Shown piece after piece: positions 46,454 to 58,026 of a stretch of 64,000 nt of DNA. The translations under genes were made by a program, and so were the position numbers. Source of the stretch: Colletotrichum lupini (Eukaryota > Ascomycota > Sordariomycetes > Glomerellales > Glomerellaceae); the NCBI RefSeq assembly GCF_023278565.1, contig NC_064675.1, forward strand, positions 620,001 to 684,000, written 5' to 3'. Each line of letters begins with the position of its first letter. The first letter of the stretch is position 1. The notes beneath the pieces are model-generated. The model did no database searches. It had not been told where the DNA came from and was given only the letters and a program-made list of their open reading frames with translations.

Positions 46454-47387
46454 TCATAGGATGTCGTGCTTCTGGAAAAGCCGTGCCAGCGTGTCGGTAC
46501 CAAACATTTCGTCGTCGGGGATCATTTCAATGATGCCTGTGAGGTTGGCGATCATGTCACCCTGGTTGCGGTACGCCAAAATCGCAGGCACAGCGGCGTT
46601 GTCGAACTCAATGTCAAGATAGTGTACCTTGACAAAGTGTATTGTTGAGTGCTGCGATACAAGAGGCATCATGGCATGCTCTATTGTCGCAGAAACGTCA
46701 CACTAGAAGCCTCGTTAGGACTCAAAACTTGGGAATGATAGTCTCAATGGAGCTCACCTCTGGGTCATAGACGAAGACGACAACGACAGTGTCCCGCGCA
46801 ACCTTCTCGATGGCATCGAGGTAGCCCAAGGCATCAACCTCATCCAGACGTCCGTAAATTCGCACACTAGGACTTGTTCTCCGGTTCCGAATAACCTTGT
46901 TGGAGTCGCTCTCGAGTTCTCTTCGGCGGCTCTCGCGCCATTGCTGCATGAAACTGTCGTCAGAGTCGCTGCCGTTGCCCTCATCCGTCTCGCTTTCGCT
47001 TTTGTTCGATGGTGGCGGCTGGGAGTTGATGTTGTCGAGGCCGAAGATGGAGCGCCTCACTGTAGTGCGCGCGCGGCTCATGAAAGAAGTCTTGCGAGCG
47101 TTCTCGTAGTTGCGAGCATCGGCGATGACGCCCTTAACACCAGTGGTACGACCGGCATCGAAGCTAGCTGGGGGCAGCTTCAGATCGGAGCCGGTCTGAC
47201 CAAGAGATGGCATACGCATGGCGGCGTCGATTTGGGAATTGCGATATCTCTCTTCCTCGTCGAGGTCAAGGCTGTCCTGTTCGCGACGGTCGTGGTCTCG
47301 GTCTTCGGGATGTACTTTGCTGGTGTCACGGGAGTTTGCTGCTAGCAGAGCATTGAATTCTTCCTGGGCTGGTGTAGGGTTCGACAT
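46454..47387 (-). CDS. bdm-1: Phosducin-like protein (BDM-1/PhLP1 type)
   Basis: Two exons on the minus strand, 47387-46758 and 46702-46454, with a 55-bp intron; 292 residues. The N-terminal half is charged and disordered. A helix with MQQWRESRRRELE (about 145-157) matches the conserved phosducin helix that contacts G-beta. The C-terminal about 120 residues form a thioredoxin-like fold: VRIYGRLDEVDALGYLDAIE, VVVFVYDPECDVSATIEHAM, VHYLDIEFDNAAVPAILAYRNQG. The intron falls between the PE and the CD of the thioredoxin-like core, and the CxxC redox pair is absent, as expected for phosducins. Fungal BDM-1 homologues are needed for G-beta-gamma stability or assembly and thus for growth, development and virulence. 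The gene for the G-beta subunit lies 11 kb away on the same strand. Start at 47387 is the first ATG. Confidence 0.92.
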
Positions 47388-48417
47388 CTTGAAGGTCGTG
47401 TGGCGCGGCCGGGGAGGGGGAGCTTGATTTATGTATAGGACAAGGAGCGGAGGAGCGGGTGGGCGTGTGGTCAGAGGAGGAGGTTGTCGTCCAGGGTGTT
47501 GTTAAGACGGAGTAAACAAGCAGGTTGTGAAGAGTTGGCAATCGTGCGACGTTGAGCTTGGAAGGGTGTGCCCGGTTGTTCTGTCAGGGCGTCTGGTAGT
47601 CGAGCAAGCAAAGTGACTTGTTCGGACAAGGACAGGATGGGTAGCGCAAATGGTGGTGGTGGGAGAGTCTGGAGAGGAGAGGACGGGCGGACGGTGGGAG
47701 GCGAAGCAGAGACGACTGGGAGTTGGATCGAAAGGATGGAGGCCCTTCGATGGGATTTTCTCGAAGCAGTGGAGTCGAAGCCAGGGGTCAACCCTTGCGT
47801 GGACCACGATGCGGTGAAAGCCGGGCCCCAGTGGTGTACGGAGTAGTGGATAGTCAAGAGTCAACAGACTGGCGCGATGCGTGAGTGGTGCGAGATGTGC
47901 GCAAAAGGGCAAAAGGGGGGGCTCGAGGGTCGAGGGTCGAGGGTCGAGGGTCGAGGTGGAAGCCCCTGGGGTGCGTCAGGCTGTTTCAGAAGCGGCGGAG
48001 GCGCGTGGTTGCGAACAGGGGAGACTGGACGGCAAAGTGTGGATGAATGGCAGAAGGTGTGTATTCTTGTACTTGTGACTCAGAAAGAATTAACTTTCTT
48101 CGATAACAAGGTACTTAGAATGGCAGAAGGTGAGGCCTTTGGCTACTGGCATTCGTGGGTTGTTAACTTGTTCGGGGGTATAGGGGGTTTAGTGACGGGT
48201 CCAGGTGAGATCTGGTTGCGGTAAGAGGCATGTAGTCCGCGATGTTAAGACGAGGATGCGGGAGGTGATGATCGTTTGCGGGCGCAAAGACGCTGGAACG
48301 CTGGCACGGCAAGACCGGACAATTTCTTTCCAGCCCTGTAACTTGTGCTTGATTGAGCTGCCCACCCCCGTCCAGTCCCCGATTTCCGATGTCGATGATT
48401 GTGGGCGAGTCAACTTT
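47388..48417. other. Upstream region of phosducin-like gene
   Basis: Promoter and leader of the phosducin-like gene; no supported coding frame. It carries the motif GTACGGAGTA (47836-47845) and a 7-bp tandem repeat (47923-47956). Confidence 0.5.
47923..47956. repeat. Tandem heptamer (TCGAGGG)n
   Basis: Nearly five exact copies of the 7-mer TCGAGGG (47923, 47930, 47937, 47944, and a partial copy from 47951) in non-coding DNA about 540 bp upstream of the phosducin-like gene start. Confidence 0.9.
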
Positions 48418-48480
48418 TTGCAAGGGCGAGGATATTCTGCCAGCAGCTCCCGCTATTCTGCCACCAAGTGTAGCTGCGGC
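48418..48480 (+). repeat. Left arm of GC-rich inverted repeat flanking the AT-rich island
   Basis: The 57 bp at 48424-48480 are the reverse complement of 51224-51280 with one mismatch (48472). The match extends through TTGCAA beyond a 2-bp gap. In one frame it encodes GEDILPAAPAILPPSVAAA. This arm has normal base composition, unlike the adjacent AT-rich DNA, and stands about 50 bp from it. Confidence 0.9.
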
Positions 48481-48530
48481 CGCCACACGACCGCCAGTCT
48501 CGGGCACATACGTAAGCTAGGCTCTGTATA

Positions 48531-51142
48531 ATTAGCATTTAAATAGATTAAACTAATTAGAGGCCGTTAATTAACTTATAATTAATTAAATTATTTTAAT
48601 AAAAAGTATAGTAATTAATAAATTAACCTAATTCGACGTAATTAATAAAATAGCTTAATTAACTACTTAATTAACTACTTAATTAATTATTAATTATTCT
48701 ATATAGCTTATAGCCCGTAGTTTAGTAATTTCCTCTACTTTAGCCTTATACTCTACTTTAGCCTCGTACTTATTAATAAGTCTATTTATCTCGCTTTTTA
48801 TTATAAAATTAATATTATAAATATAATCCTTATTAATTAGATCTTATAATATATCTAATTATATAAGATTACTAATTAATTAGGATCGCGATTTTATAAG
48901 CGTTAATAACTAAAGAGCTCTTATAAAATTAATTATATTATTATTAATTATATTAATTACTTTGTTAATAATAGCTTATTAATACTTTTATTATATCTTT
49001 ATACTAAGCTTATATATATTAAAATCGTATATAATCTTAAGGCCTCGTTAAGTAGAGGTAGCCCTACTTAGTATTAAAAGTATTATTAATAATAATAGCG
49101 CTAATATAAGTACTATTTTTATATATTTAGTAACTTCCTCGTACCTAAACGTAAAGGGCTCTTATTTAAAAGAGGTACTTTAATTAACGGCTAGCTTTTT
49201 TAACTTATTTATTATAACTATTATAATACCTACTATAAAGCCTTATAAATAACCCTTACCTTGGACTTATAGGGGATTAAGTAAGGGGATAGAAGTATTA
49301 TTATTAATAATAGGCTCTAAGTATTATTAAAACTAATATAAATAGATCTTTTTTAATAATATTAAAGTACTATTTTTAATATATTATTAAAGGACGTAGT
49401 AATAAAGTAGCTTATAAGTAGTTTAAATTAAGTAATATACGCACTTTTTTAATAACTTTTTTAATAAACTTAAATTTAGTTATTTACTTAGTATACTAAG
49501 TTTTTATAAAAGTTACTTAAGGGTATTATAATATATATATAAACGTACCTTTTTTTAAAATAATTCCGTAGTAATACTTAATACTTTAGTTTAGTAATAA
49601 GTTTAGTAAGCGTTAATTATAGCTACTTAACTTACTTAGAAAATAACTAATCTATTAAATATAACTTTAAAGTTACTTATATAATAATAAACTTATACTT
49701 TAATACTTATATATAAGGATTTAATAATTAGCGTAGTTAAATAACTAAAGTACTTAATTTAGTCAACTTAAGTAAGTACGAGTTTCTCGTACTACGGCTT
49801 AAGCTAAATATTAATAACGTAATTAACTACTATTATAGGGTACTTAGTAATTTAAAATTTAAATAATTAGTTATAATATATAATTATTAATTAGTTATAA
49901 AAGAGATTACTTTAATCCGTAAGGAATTATTAGAAATAAAGGTTATATATAATTACGTTAATCTCGTCCCTTGTAGCTAGGCCGAAATAATACTAAGTCC
50001 GGGCTAGTATATTAAAATTAACGTATTAATAATAGAGTACGTACGGTACTATTTTAAATTAAGTATTATTATTAAAAGTATTAAGTAAAATAATCTTACA
50101 ATCCGTATACGTAACTTATAAAAAGGGAATTTCGTAGGCCTAGAGTAATATTAATAACTAGTTAATAACTTAACTATAATTAGCTTTTTTTTTATTAAAT
50201 AAAAAGTAGCTTGCGACTTAAAAAGTATAATTATTATTAATTACTTTATAAATATTAAATAATAGTATATTAAATCGGTTAGTTTTATATATAGAATTTA
50301 TTAATAAAACATCCGGATATTATTAAAATAGGGAAATCGTAGTAATAAGTATAATAAATAAGCTCGTAATATAGCCCGCATTATTATGTTAAAAATAGTA
50401 CTAATACTTTATTAAATTATATAATTAGTTAAATAACTACTTAATAAGGGTCCTACTACTTAATTTATTATAATAATAAGTAACTAATATATTAAGTATA
50501 TTATAGGCAACGATACTACTATAATTACTACTTTTTAACTATAAGTTTAAAAGGATTTAAATAGGTTAAATACCCTTATTTTATTAATTAATAATTTAGT
50601 CCTTCTTATTACGTAATAGCGCGTAGTAGTAATATATAAAAGCGTTAGTATTATTAAATAAGTAATTATAATAATTATAAAAGTTATTAATAACGGGATA
50701 AAAGAGCTAATTATTATTTAAAAACTAGTAGCGATTTATTAATAATAGTTTATAAACGAGGTCGAGGATTTATAATACTTATTTAAATAAGTTAATTTTA
50801 TAAAGCTTTATTATTTTTAATTATAATATAAGCTATAAATATAATAATAAATAATAATAACTAGTGCTTTAGTAAAGGGCTTATATTAAATAATTCGGAC
50901 TATAAAACTAGCCTTATAAATAACCTCGTTAAGTATTATTTTAGTTTTAAATAAGCTAAAAAAGTACTAGTTATAAAATAAGTAATTATACTTTACGTAA
51001 CCGTAATTATTATAATTAATAATATATTAATAAATAAAAGGATTATTAACTTCGTAATTATTCTCTTCTTATAGTATATTAACGTTAGGAATAGCTTTAA
51101 TTAATAGTAGTAGCGACGGCGAGGTTAACGAAGTAGTAGTTA
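48531..51142. mobile_element. AT-rich, RIP-mutated relic of a repeat or transposon
   Basis: About 2.6 kb of extremely AT-rich sequence with stop codons in all frames. Across 48601-48960 there is not one CpA or TpG dinucleotide, while TpA is abundant and CpG, CC and GG survive. This is the pattern left by repeat-induced point mutation, which converts CpA to TpA (and TpG to TpA on the other strand) in duplicated DNA of many ascomycetes. The original element cannot be identified; no coding domains or clear LTRs remain. Edges are set by composition only. Calling it a former mobile element is inference, since RIP also acts on other duplications. Confidence 0.7.
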
Positions 51143-51188
51143 TAAGTAAGTAAGTAGGTGGGTAGGTAGGTAGGTAAGTGGGTGGGTA
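51143..51188. repeat. (GTAG)n/(GGTA)n microsatellite at island edge
   Basis: Run of AAGT, AGGT and GGGT tetranucleotide units at the right border of the AT-rich island, immediately before the GC-rich inverted repeat arm. Confidence 0.85.
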
Positions 51189-51360
51189 TAGGCAGCTGGG
51201 CTCCGTGGTCGGAGGTAGGGCCTGCCGCAGCCACACTTGGTGGCAGAATAGCGGGAGCTGCTGGCAGAATATCCTCGCCCTTTTGCAAGGACACGAATGC
51301 CGAACTGGGACGTGCAGATGACGGAACAGAGAGGCCAGCCACGATGGTGTCGTCACGCAT
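51181..51360 (-). pseudogene. Possible truncated gene fragment
   Basis: A minus-strand frame from ATG 51360 (MRDDTIVAGLSVPSS...) includes the right inverted-repeat arm and then runs into the GGTA microsatellite and AT-rich island, so any protein would be cut off. The same peptide core (GEDILPAAPAIL) is encoded by the left arm on the plus strand with a different downstream sequence. I recognise no family. It could be chance coding of a repeat; confidence is low. Confidence 0.25.
51224..51288 (-). repeat. Right arm of GC-rich inverted repeat
   Basis: Inverted copy of 48418-48480. On the minus strand a frame opening with ATG at 51360-51358 runs through this arm (VSLQKGEDILPAAPAIL) and into the microsatellite and island, giving at most 87 residues. 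This may be the truncated 5' part of a gene. Confidence 0.9.
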
Positions 51361-54300
51361 GAGGATACCGGCGACGTGGAGGGAAGGGGGCAGAAAGGAA
51401 AAGTGGAGAATGTGTGTACATTTTACAGTACCTTACCTACGCAGGAGTACTTTGTAACACAGTAAATTGTATGGAGGAAGGTGCCAGTCAGTCACCAATT
51501 GCCAATGCAGGGCAGGCAGGGCAGGCAGGACAGGCAGGGCAAGGAAAGAAGGGAGGCGGCTGTGGAAGAGAACCAAGCACACAAGGTACGAATGCAACCT
51601 TCCTCAAGGCACTCCGTAATTGAAAATAAATGCAAGTACCTGATCCAAATGCAACTGCAGCTGCGACTCTTCCTGTCTGTCTGGCGTCTGCATATCCCTT
51701 CCATTGAAGAATAAAGTTAGGGTAGTCTAGAATGGAAAGTTGGGCAAATTACCTCCATTTCCCTTTTCACAAACCAACGGTCAACGCGCAAACCTTCAGT
51801 AAGCTGCAGCCCAAAATAAAAGATAAGAAAAAAAAACATTCCTTTTTCCGCCGTCTCAAACTAACCGTCAATCAGGCTACTTTGCTTACCTTACCCCAAG
51901 GTACGGACCTGTTACCGTCGAAAAGGGGCCGGATCGATCAGACTATTTACTACTGTGTACGTACTACCTAAGGTGCTCCGTACACAGCATTATTACGGAG
52001 CAGAGAGAGAAGGGGTCAAGAACCGCAACATCCGTTCTCCATCGCAGCACCACACCATCTTGCTTTTCCTCTGCCCGCGTGGCTTTGCTGGGATCATGGT
52101 GCTTGTCAGCATCATTCGACCCATCCACTCCATCTCTGCCCATTTTCTCTCCTTTTTGCAACGTCGTCACTTCACGCTTGTCCAATCAATGCAAACCACT
52201 ACGAGAGGTGGGGGACAATTCGGGACCTTGCAGATAGGATGCACGCTGCACGTCGATGAGTTGGCTGAGCCGCTTTCTACTATAATCTTTCTTCATTTGT
52301 TATTGCTGTGAATTACACCCGCTCCCCGCCGGCCCGTTGGAGACATCACGGAGTTGACCTTTTGCTCCGACTCTCGAGCAATAGACCGGCCGGTGGCGAG
52401 GAACTTAGAAAGGGCGCCGAAGCCACGCCAAGACTTCCAAAGTTGGCGATCGCGATGAAGAAAACAAACACGGCTACCTATTATGTCTCGTATGTCTCGT
52501 GTTGGGCCGTCTGTGGGTTGACTGGTTGGCCCCAAATTTGGCTCACCGCACGCTACGTGCCAGCCGTGATTGGGAAGACGCTTCGCAATTGACTTCTCTC
52601 CAGTGTTCTCGAAATGGCGAGGACCTTGTACCACCTCGCAAATCATTATACAAGTCCTCCAGAAGGTTGCCTCGACTTAGGACCATTGGTCACCAGCTTC
52701 CGCTTCTTCAGGGTCCTCGGAACAGTCTCTTTCGCTTTCCTCTCTCCACCTTACTCAAGGCGCTTCAATTTGCAACTACGCCTGTGCTCGCATTTCTAAC
52801 CCTCCTGCCTCAGACATCATGTCTCATTCCGGCTAGTACGAGTCGTTGCGCCTTACCGGCCAGTGCGGGAGGACCCTGCATCGGAGATGGTGCTGCAACT
52901 GGCAATTATTTGTGGTAGAGAAGGGGATTGATACCGCAGGGCAGCGACGTTCCTTGCTCTGGTGCCTATTCGCGAGTGTCTCGCATCAAGTGCGTCTTCA
53001 AATTCCAGACACAATGTCTCACGCCCAACTTCTTCACCGCGGCTCCAAGACACCGACTCTATCCGTCGTCGGCCCAGCCGAATCGCAAACCCGCCGTCAA
53101 AGACTGAGCCCAGGCTTACTGCGTCAAAGAGACAATGGCAGTTCGCTGTGCGTTGCTGAGAGAGATACGCGGATAGTCTCAGCAGAAGACCTTGCCAGAC
53201 TAGGCCCCTCCATTGGTTGCCTAATAGTTACACCGTGATCCTCATCAAGCTCCCCATAGGAGGGTATAGATACACGCACATCTCCTTTAGCGCCTGAAGC
53301 AAACATGGACTGCTTGAGACGGTCAGAAACCACTTCACCGGGGAAGATGCCTAACTGACCCGGTAAAAGATCACGACGCCATCATCCCACTATGCGATGA
53401 CATTGTTCACCCTTCATCATCCCCTTTGCCAAAACATAAGGACCCCGAAACAGCGCACAGCAGTCTCGCCATCAGCTCCAGAGATCTCTAACAATGACAT
53501 GCGCTTATCGTCATATTTTGCCCAGTTTGGTCGTCCGAAAGTCCCCGTTTGCCCTCCTTCCCTGCCTGGTCTGCTTAGATCTTTGGTCGAGACTTAGCCA
53601 CGGCGTCGTGTGACCGCACTTGTCGGTGCTCCCCAGTCAATGCGGACGGAGGCTTGAGACGAGCGGAATTTTTTGTCCATTGCACATGATTATCGACTTC
53701 TCGATGACAGGTCTCTCACTCCACTTAGATCGGCACATTGGCCGATTCATCTCGACTTGAGCGTACGGACTAGCCATCATCCATGGTCTTTGATGGTCAT
53801 GGACGGCGTCCTCTGTATACTTTGCTATGTTCCCAGGACGTTCGGTTCATAGCACTACTATTACCAACGACGTGCTAACTCAAGTTGTCATGATCATTGA
53901 CTAATCCGCAGCTGGCAACGTTCAGTCTCAAGTAACAACTATGGGTCTTCATGCCACGCATGGCATGGCTTCCCAGATTCGCATGAAGAGGCATCACGAC
54001 GTGTTCAAACATGAGTCACCTTCTCCGCCCCGGATACGCCGTTTCATGCCTTACGACAGACATTTTGTGGACACGATGTCGCGCGTGGTCGACCCAGAAC
54101 CACGGCTCCCGATGCTGCTCGTGCGTTGCTGACTTATCATCCGATTCTATCTCCAAGGGACCAAGACTCCATTCATCCACCTCGGAACACGACTCAATGA
54201 CGGCAGCTCACTCCGCAAGTTAAACTTTTTAGCGTACCATTCACCATTGGTAGTAGACCTTAGCGGAAATCTATTCAAAACAATCCCCGAAAGCGATTTC

Positions 54301-57300
54301 ACTCGTCTCAAGACCCGACAGGGGCTATGTGCATTCTAACGAGATGCATATTCGTTCTGGATACACGCGCGGGTTTCATGCGTTTGTTCCACAGAATACA
54401 CCTATGTTCAATAATTAAACATCCTGGGCTTGTAGCCAAGGAGATTCCTTGTCCAGGGCTGGTCTCGTCCACTTCAGTTCGTTGCCACAAACAAACATTG
54501 CTGGCAGTGCGGCATCGAAGCTGGGCGTTCTCACAACAAGTTATGCGATACTCATGTTGTCCATACATCAAGCGAAGCGTCTTGCAGCCGGTCCGTTTAC
54601 TCGTGTCTTTCTCAATAACTCTCAGACTCCAAACTTGGCTTTTGCGCCTCGCCACACCGCCAGCTGCACGCTGCCGGCACTATGCCGCTGCACATGCTCT
54701 AGTCGTTATCCGATCACAGTGACCTGACATCTGCATATGCTCTGATCACGAGAAGGGCGGAAAACTCGAGGGATGAGCGTTGACTGTATCAGATTCTGCC
54801 AGCGACACGTATAGTTCTGTCAAACACGTTGCCTCCTCCTCCGCTCATGCGGTATGCATCCCACCGGGTTTAATGAAGATCGACCGAGGCACCGAAAGGT
54901 ATCATCCAAAACACCAGTGCGGGCCGACGGTGGCCACTCGATACACACTACGGATACACAGTGGGCATCGAAGTGCTCTATCTACGCATACCTCGTGGCT
55001 ACCAGGATCTCTGCATCCGCAAGCGCATCGAGATTTCCAAGTATAACTCAAACATAGGGCCTCAGCCACCAAATCCTTCTTCCTCGCCCTTCTCTTCCTC
55101 CCTTCCCCGGGTCCGTCCCTAGCTGCTCTTTTACTAACTGCTTTTTGCAGTAGCCGGGAGCCGCTACAGATTGTAGCCTCAACGATCTTCAACGCCCGCA
55201 GCCGGACATATGCAACCCATCTAGGTGGTATATTTCCCACCGCATGCTTCTGCATTTTGGGCGTTTCTCCTGCGATCCTCATCGTCTGTGCTGGAAATGA
55301 TCTCGGTTCCAAAGTTTCCAAAACCCATCGCCAGAGCTTCTCGAAGCTCCTGCAATGAACGCCACATGCATAGAAGGCAGCTCGCAGGCTTCCTTTCCCC
55401 CACGAGAACAAGAGAAACCAGCAACGGTTCCCATCGTTCTCCCCCACCATCTAACGAGCTACCACATTTCCCTAATACCGCCCGGCAAGAACGCCCGCTC
55501 ACATTTGAAGAGGTCAAATTCCAACGCGGGAAGCTGACTCGGGCAATCCCGTCGTCTCGTCTGAGAGCCTCTGGCATCTCTTCACCCCATTCGCCAACTG
55601 AAAAGGCTAGGTAAAATCAGCGAGCGATTGGGTTATCGAACCGTACGGCAGTACGGCAAACGGCAGAGCCAAACTCCGCGTGGCTTGTCCTTCACGTGGC
55701 AACGAGCTGGGGGAGGGGATGGCCATCAACAGACGAACCTCACGCCCTGGTCCGTCCGCCCTCCTTTTTTCCTTCCCCTCCATCCGGATAACTCAAAATC
55801 ATTGTATCAGGAGGGGAAAGGTTCAGTATTCGTACTGATTATGCTACCAAGTGGCTTCCACATGCAGTCTTTCTTCCTTGCCTACTGCGCAAAGTGTGGG
55901 TGTCCTTCAGCCTTTCATCAGCTTCCGAGATGGCCCCACCACGCCGGAACCGAGTGCCGCCGGGATTTCTGGGGTCCCGTTCTCCACTTCCCGCCGCTTC
56001 CATGGGTCACGCCGCCGGCCCTCCTTTCAAATCATCTCCGGATGCTCCGAGGAGAACCGTACGGCAAGCGTTCGGCCTTTGCGTTCCCCCAGAGACCCAG
56101 CTCACCACTGGACTTCGTTGATCCGAATCGTTCTTCCTTATGGGGCCCTCCTCTCCCCCTTTTCCATGAAAGACAGACCCACACCGGACCTGCGCTGCCT
56201 CATCACCTCTAATCGCATCCCCCTTCTTCCGTCTCTCTCCTCTTCGCCGCCCAACGAATCCCCAAAGCCTCAGCTCTGGACACATCGAAGAAATCATATG
56301 TATGCCCCCCCCTCCCCCCGCCAATGTCATCTTCCACGCGAGCGAGGGCTTTGACGTCGGAACTTCCGAGAAACTGGTTCGGAAACGTCCCATGTTCTTT
56401 GTGATCATGGAAAAAAGTTAACATCTCCCACCAACGTCCTTGACCCGTCATTCATCATTCGTTTGCCTAACTGACCGTGACCAAAGCCAAGGCTTCTACT
56501 CCGTGCGCCGTGCCACTGTCGATGTGATGTCGTAGTGTCCCTTGGGATGAAGCTGAACATTTCGAAATCCTCGTCCTTTCCTGTAGTCAGTAAATAGTAC
56601 AGAGTCACACGCGCTGCACTTGCAACTGCGCTTTGGCCATCTCGCTGTCGTATGCGAACCTCGTCTAATGCTGTGCAAGGGAGCCACTTGCCTACTAACA
56701 TCGTATGAAGCAGCAGCTCCTGGTTAGCGTAGTCAAGACATGCATATTACTCACTTGCCAAGGCAATCGGCACTTGAACAGAGGATGAACGAGCATTGAG
56801 CGCGAGCTATAGTACAGGCAACAAGTAGGTATAGGAGGAAAGGAAGGCTTCAGGCAGGCGGCCACGCAAGGAAGAAAAAACAAATCTTCATCACTTCCAC
56901 CCACGCCCATGCACACATGTCTTCGTTCTGTAGGCGGCTTTCTGTCGCACCCTGATTTCCCGTTGGGCTTCAACCCAAACCCTCCCCCGTGTCATCCAAA
57001 TAAACACAACCCTCCCGGGAAAACTAGGGTTCGACCACTGTTGCCGTATGCCATCAACTCGCCGCCCCCTTTGTATACGGAAATGACAACTCGCCGCCTA
57101 CAACAAACCGACCTCCCGATCGACTAGCCCTGTTTCTTTCCGCCCTCCTACGAGGCAATCCGTTTGTCTCTACTATACTTCGGCTTCGCATCGCCACGGA
57201 CGACATGGCGGGGCGACATGCGGTGCTTTCGTCTACCGAACCGACCCCCACGGGTGGAATCGAGGAAATAAGGAAATGCGGGATCGAACGATGCGGCGCG

Positions 57301-58026
57301 TTTTTTTTTTCAACGGACAACTAAGCGACAAGGGGATTATCGGACGACGACGGAAAAACTCTTTTCGATGGTATAGAAAACTCCTTGTTGAGAATTGCAG
57401 CACTTTCCCCTCCCGAGCCGCGAGAGTTTGGTCGATGTCGGAATCGCGTGCTTTGCTTGTCTATGCGTTTGTAGGGTTGGATTTCGTTGGGGTATCAAAA
57501 TGCCTCGATTTCGTTCCCTCCTTGGCGGTCCTATCGTATCCGGATCCGGTGGCAGACGTTGCAGGAGATGTGAAGCAGACATGACTCGGGAAAGGCCACA
57601 TGTGGAAAACCCACCCATGTGTTACAAACCGCCTAATCTAACAACCAGGTGCTAGAATGAGGCCCAAAAAAAAAAAGAGTACTATGGTGCAAAAGAATCG
57701 TTTTGACGATGAGGATGATTGGTGGTGGCTGGCGTAACAAGAGAGAAAAGGGGACCCTGTTTAGTTCCTACAGCCGCCCGTGCCGGCGAAAGAGCGGCTC
57801 CAGCTGGAGTGGTAGACGATGAGAAAAGTGAGCTTTGGTATGAGCAGGTATGTCGTGACTTCGTCCTGTGTGTGCCAGTACTCGCGGATTAGAAAAGGGC
57901 AGCACCAGGGTTTCGAAAATTAAGTTGGCCAAATAACCACTCGACAGAAGATTAAAATGGTTTCGCGCGTACTGGAACCAGTATATCCAGACAGGACTTC
58001 GTCGTTATCGGGGTCGGGGTGGTGGT
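51361..58026. other. Long gene-poor region, no supported gene
   Basis: 6.7 kb without a supported gene. Frames up to 194 codons exist (for example near 55628-56212) but are overlapped on both strands by similar frames and have no recognisable content. A GGCAG-type short repeat lies at 51507-51541. Two variants of the recurring motif occur near 51975 and 51993. The right end is the 3' UTR of the G-beta gene. Confidence 0.5.
51507..51541. repeat. GGCAGGCAGG-type tandem repeat
   Basis: Imperfect tandem copies of GGCAGGCAGG/GGCAGGACAG in non-coding DNA to the right of the AT-rich island. Confidence 0.8.

Noticed and set aside
48531..51142. AT-rich island as mitochondrial DNA insertion or centromere
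   Set aside because: The near absence of CpA/TpG with CpG retained points to RIP. No mitochondrial coding sequence is seen and the block is too short for a typical centromere.
55628..56354. Overlapping plus-strand frames up to 194 codons
   Set aside because: Several frames overlap over the same DNA, sequence is Pro/Ser-rich and unstructured, no splice logic or domains.
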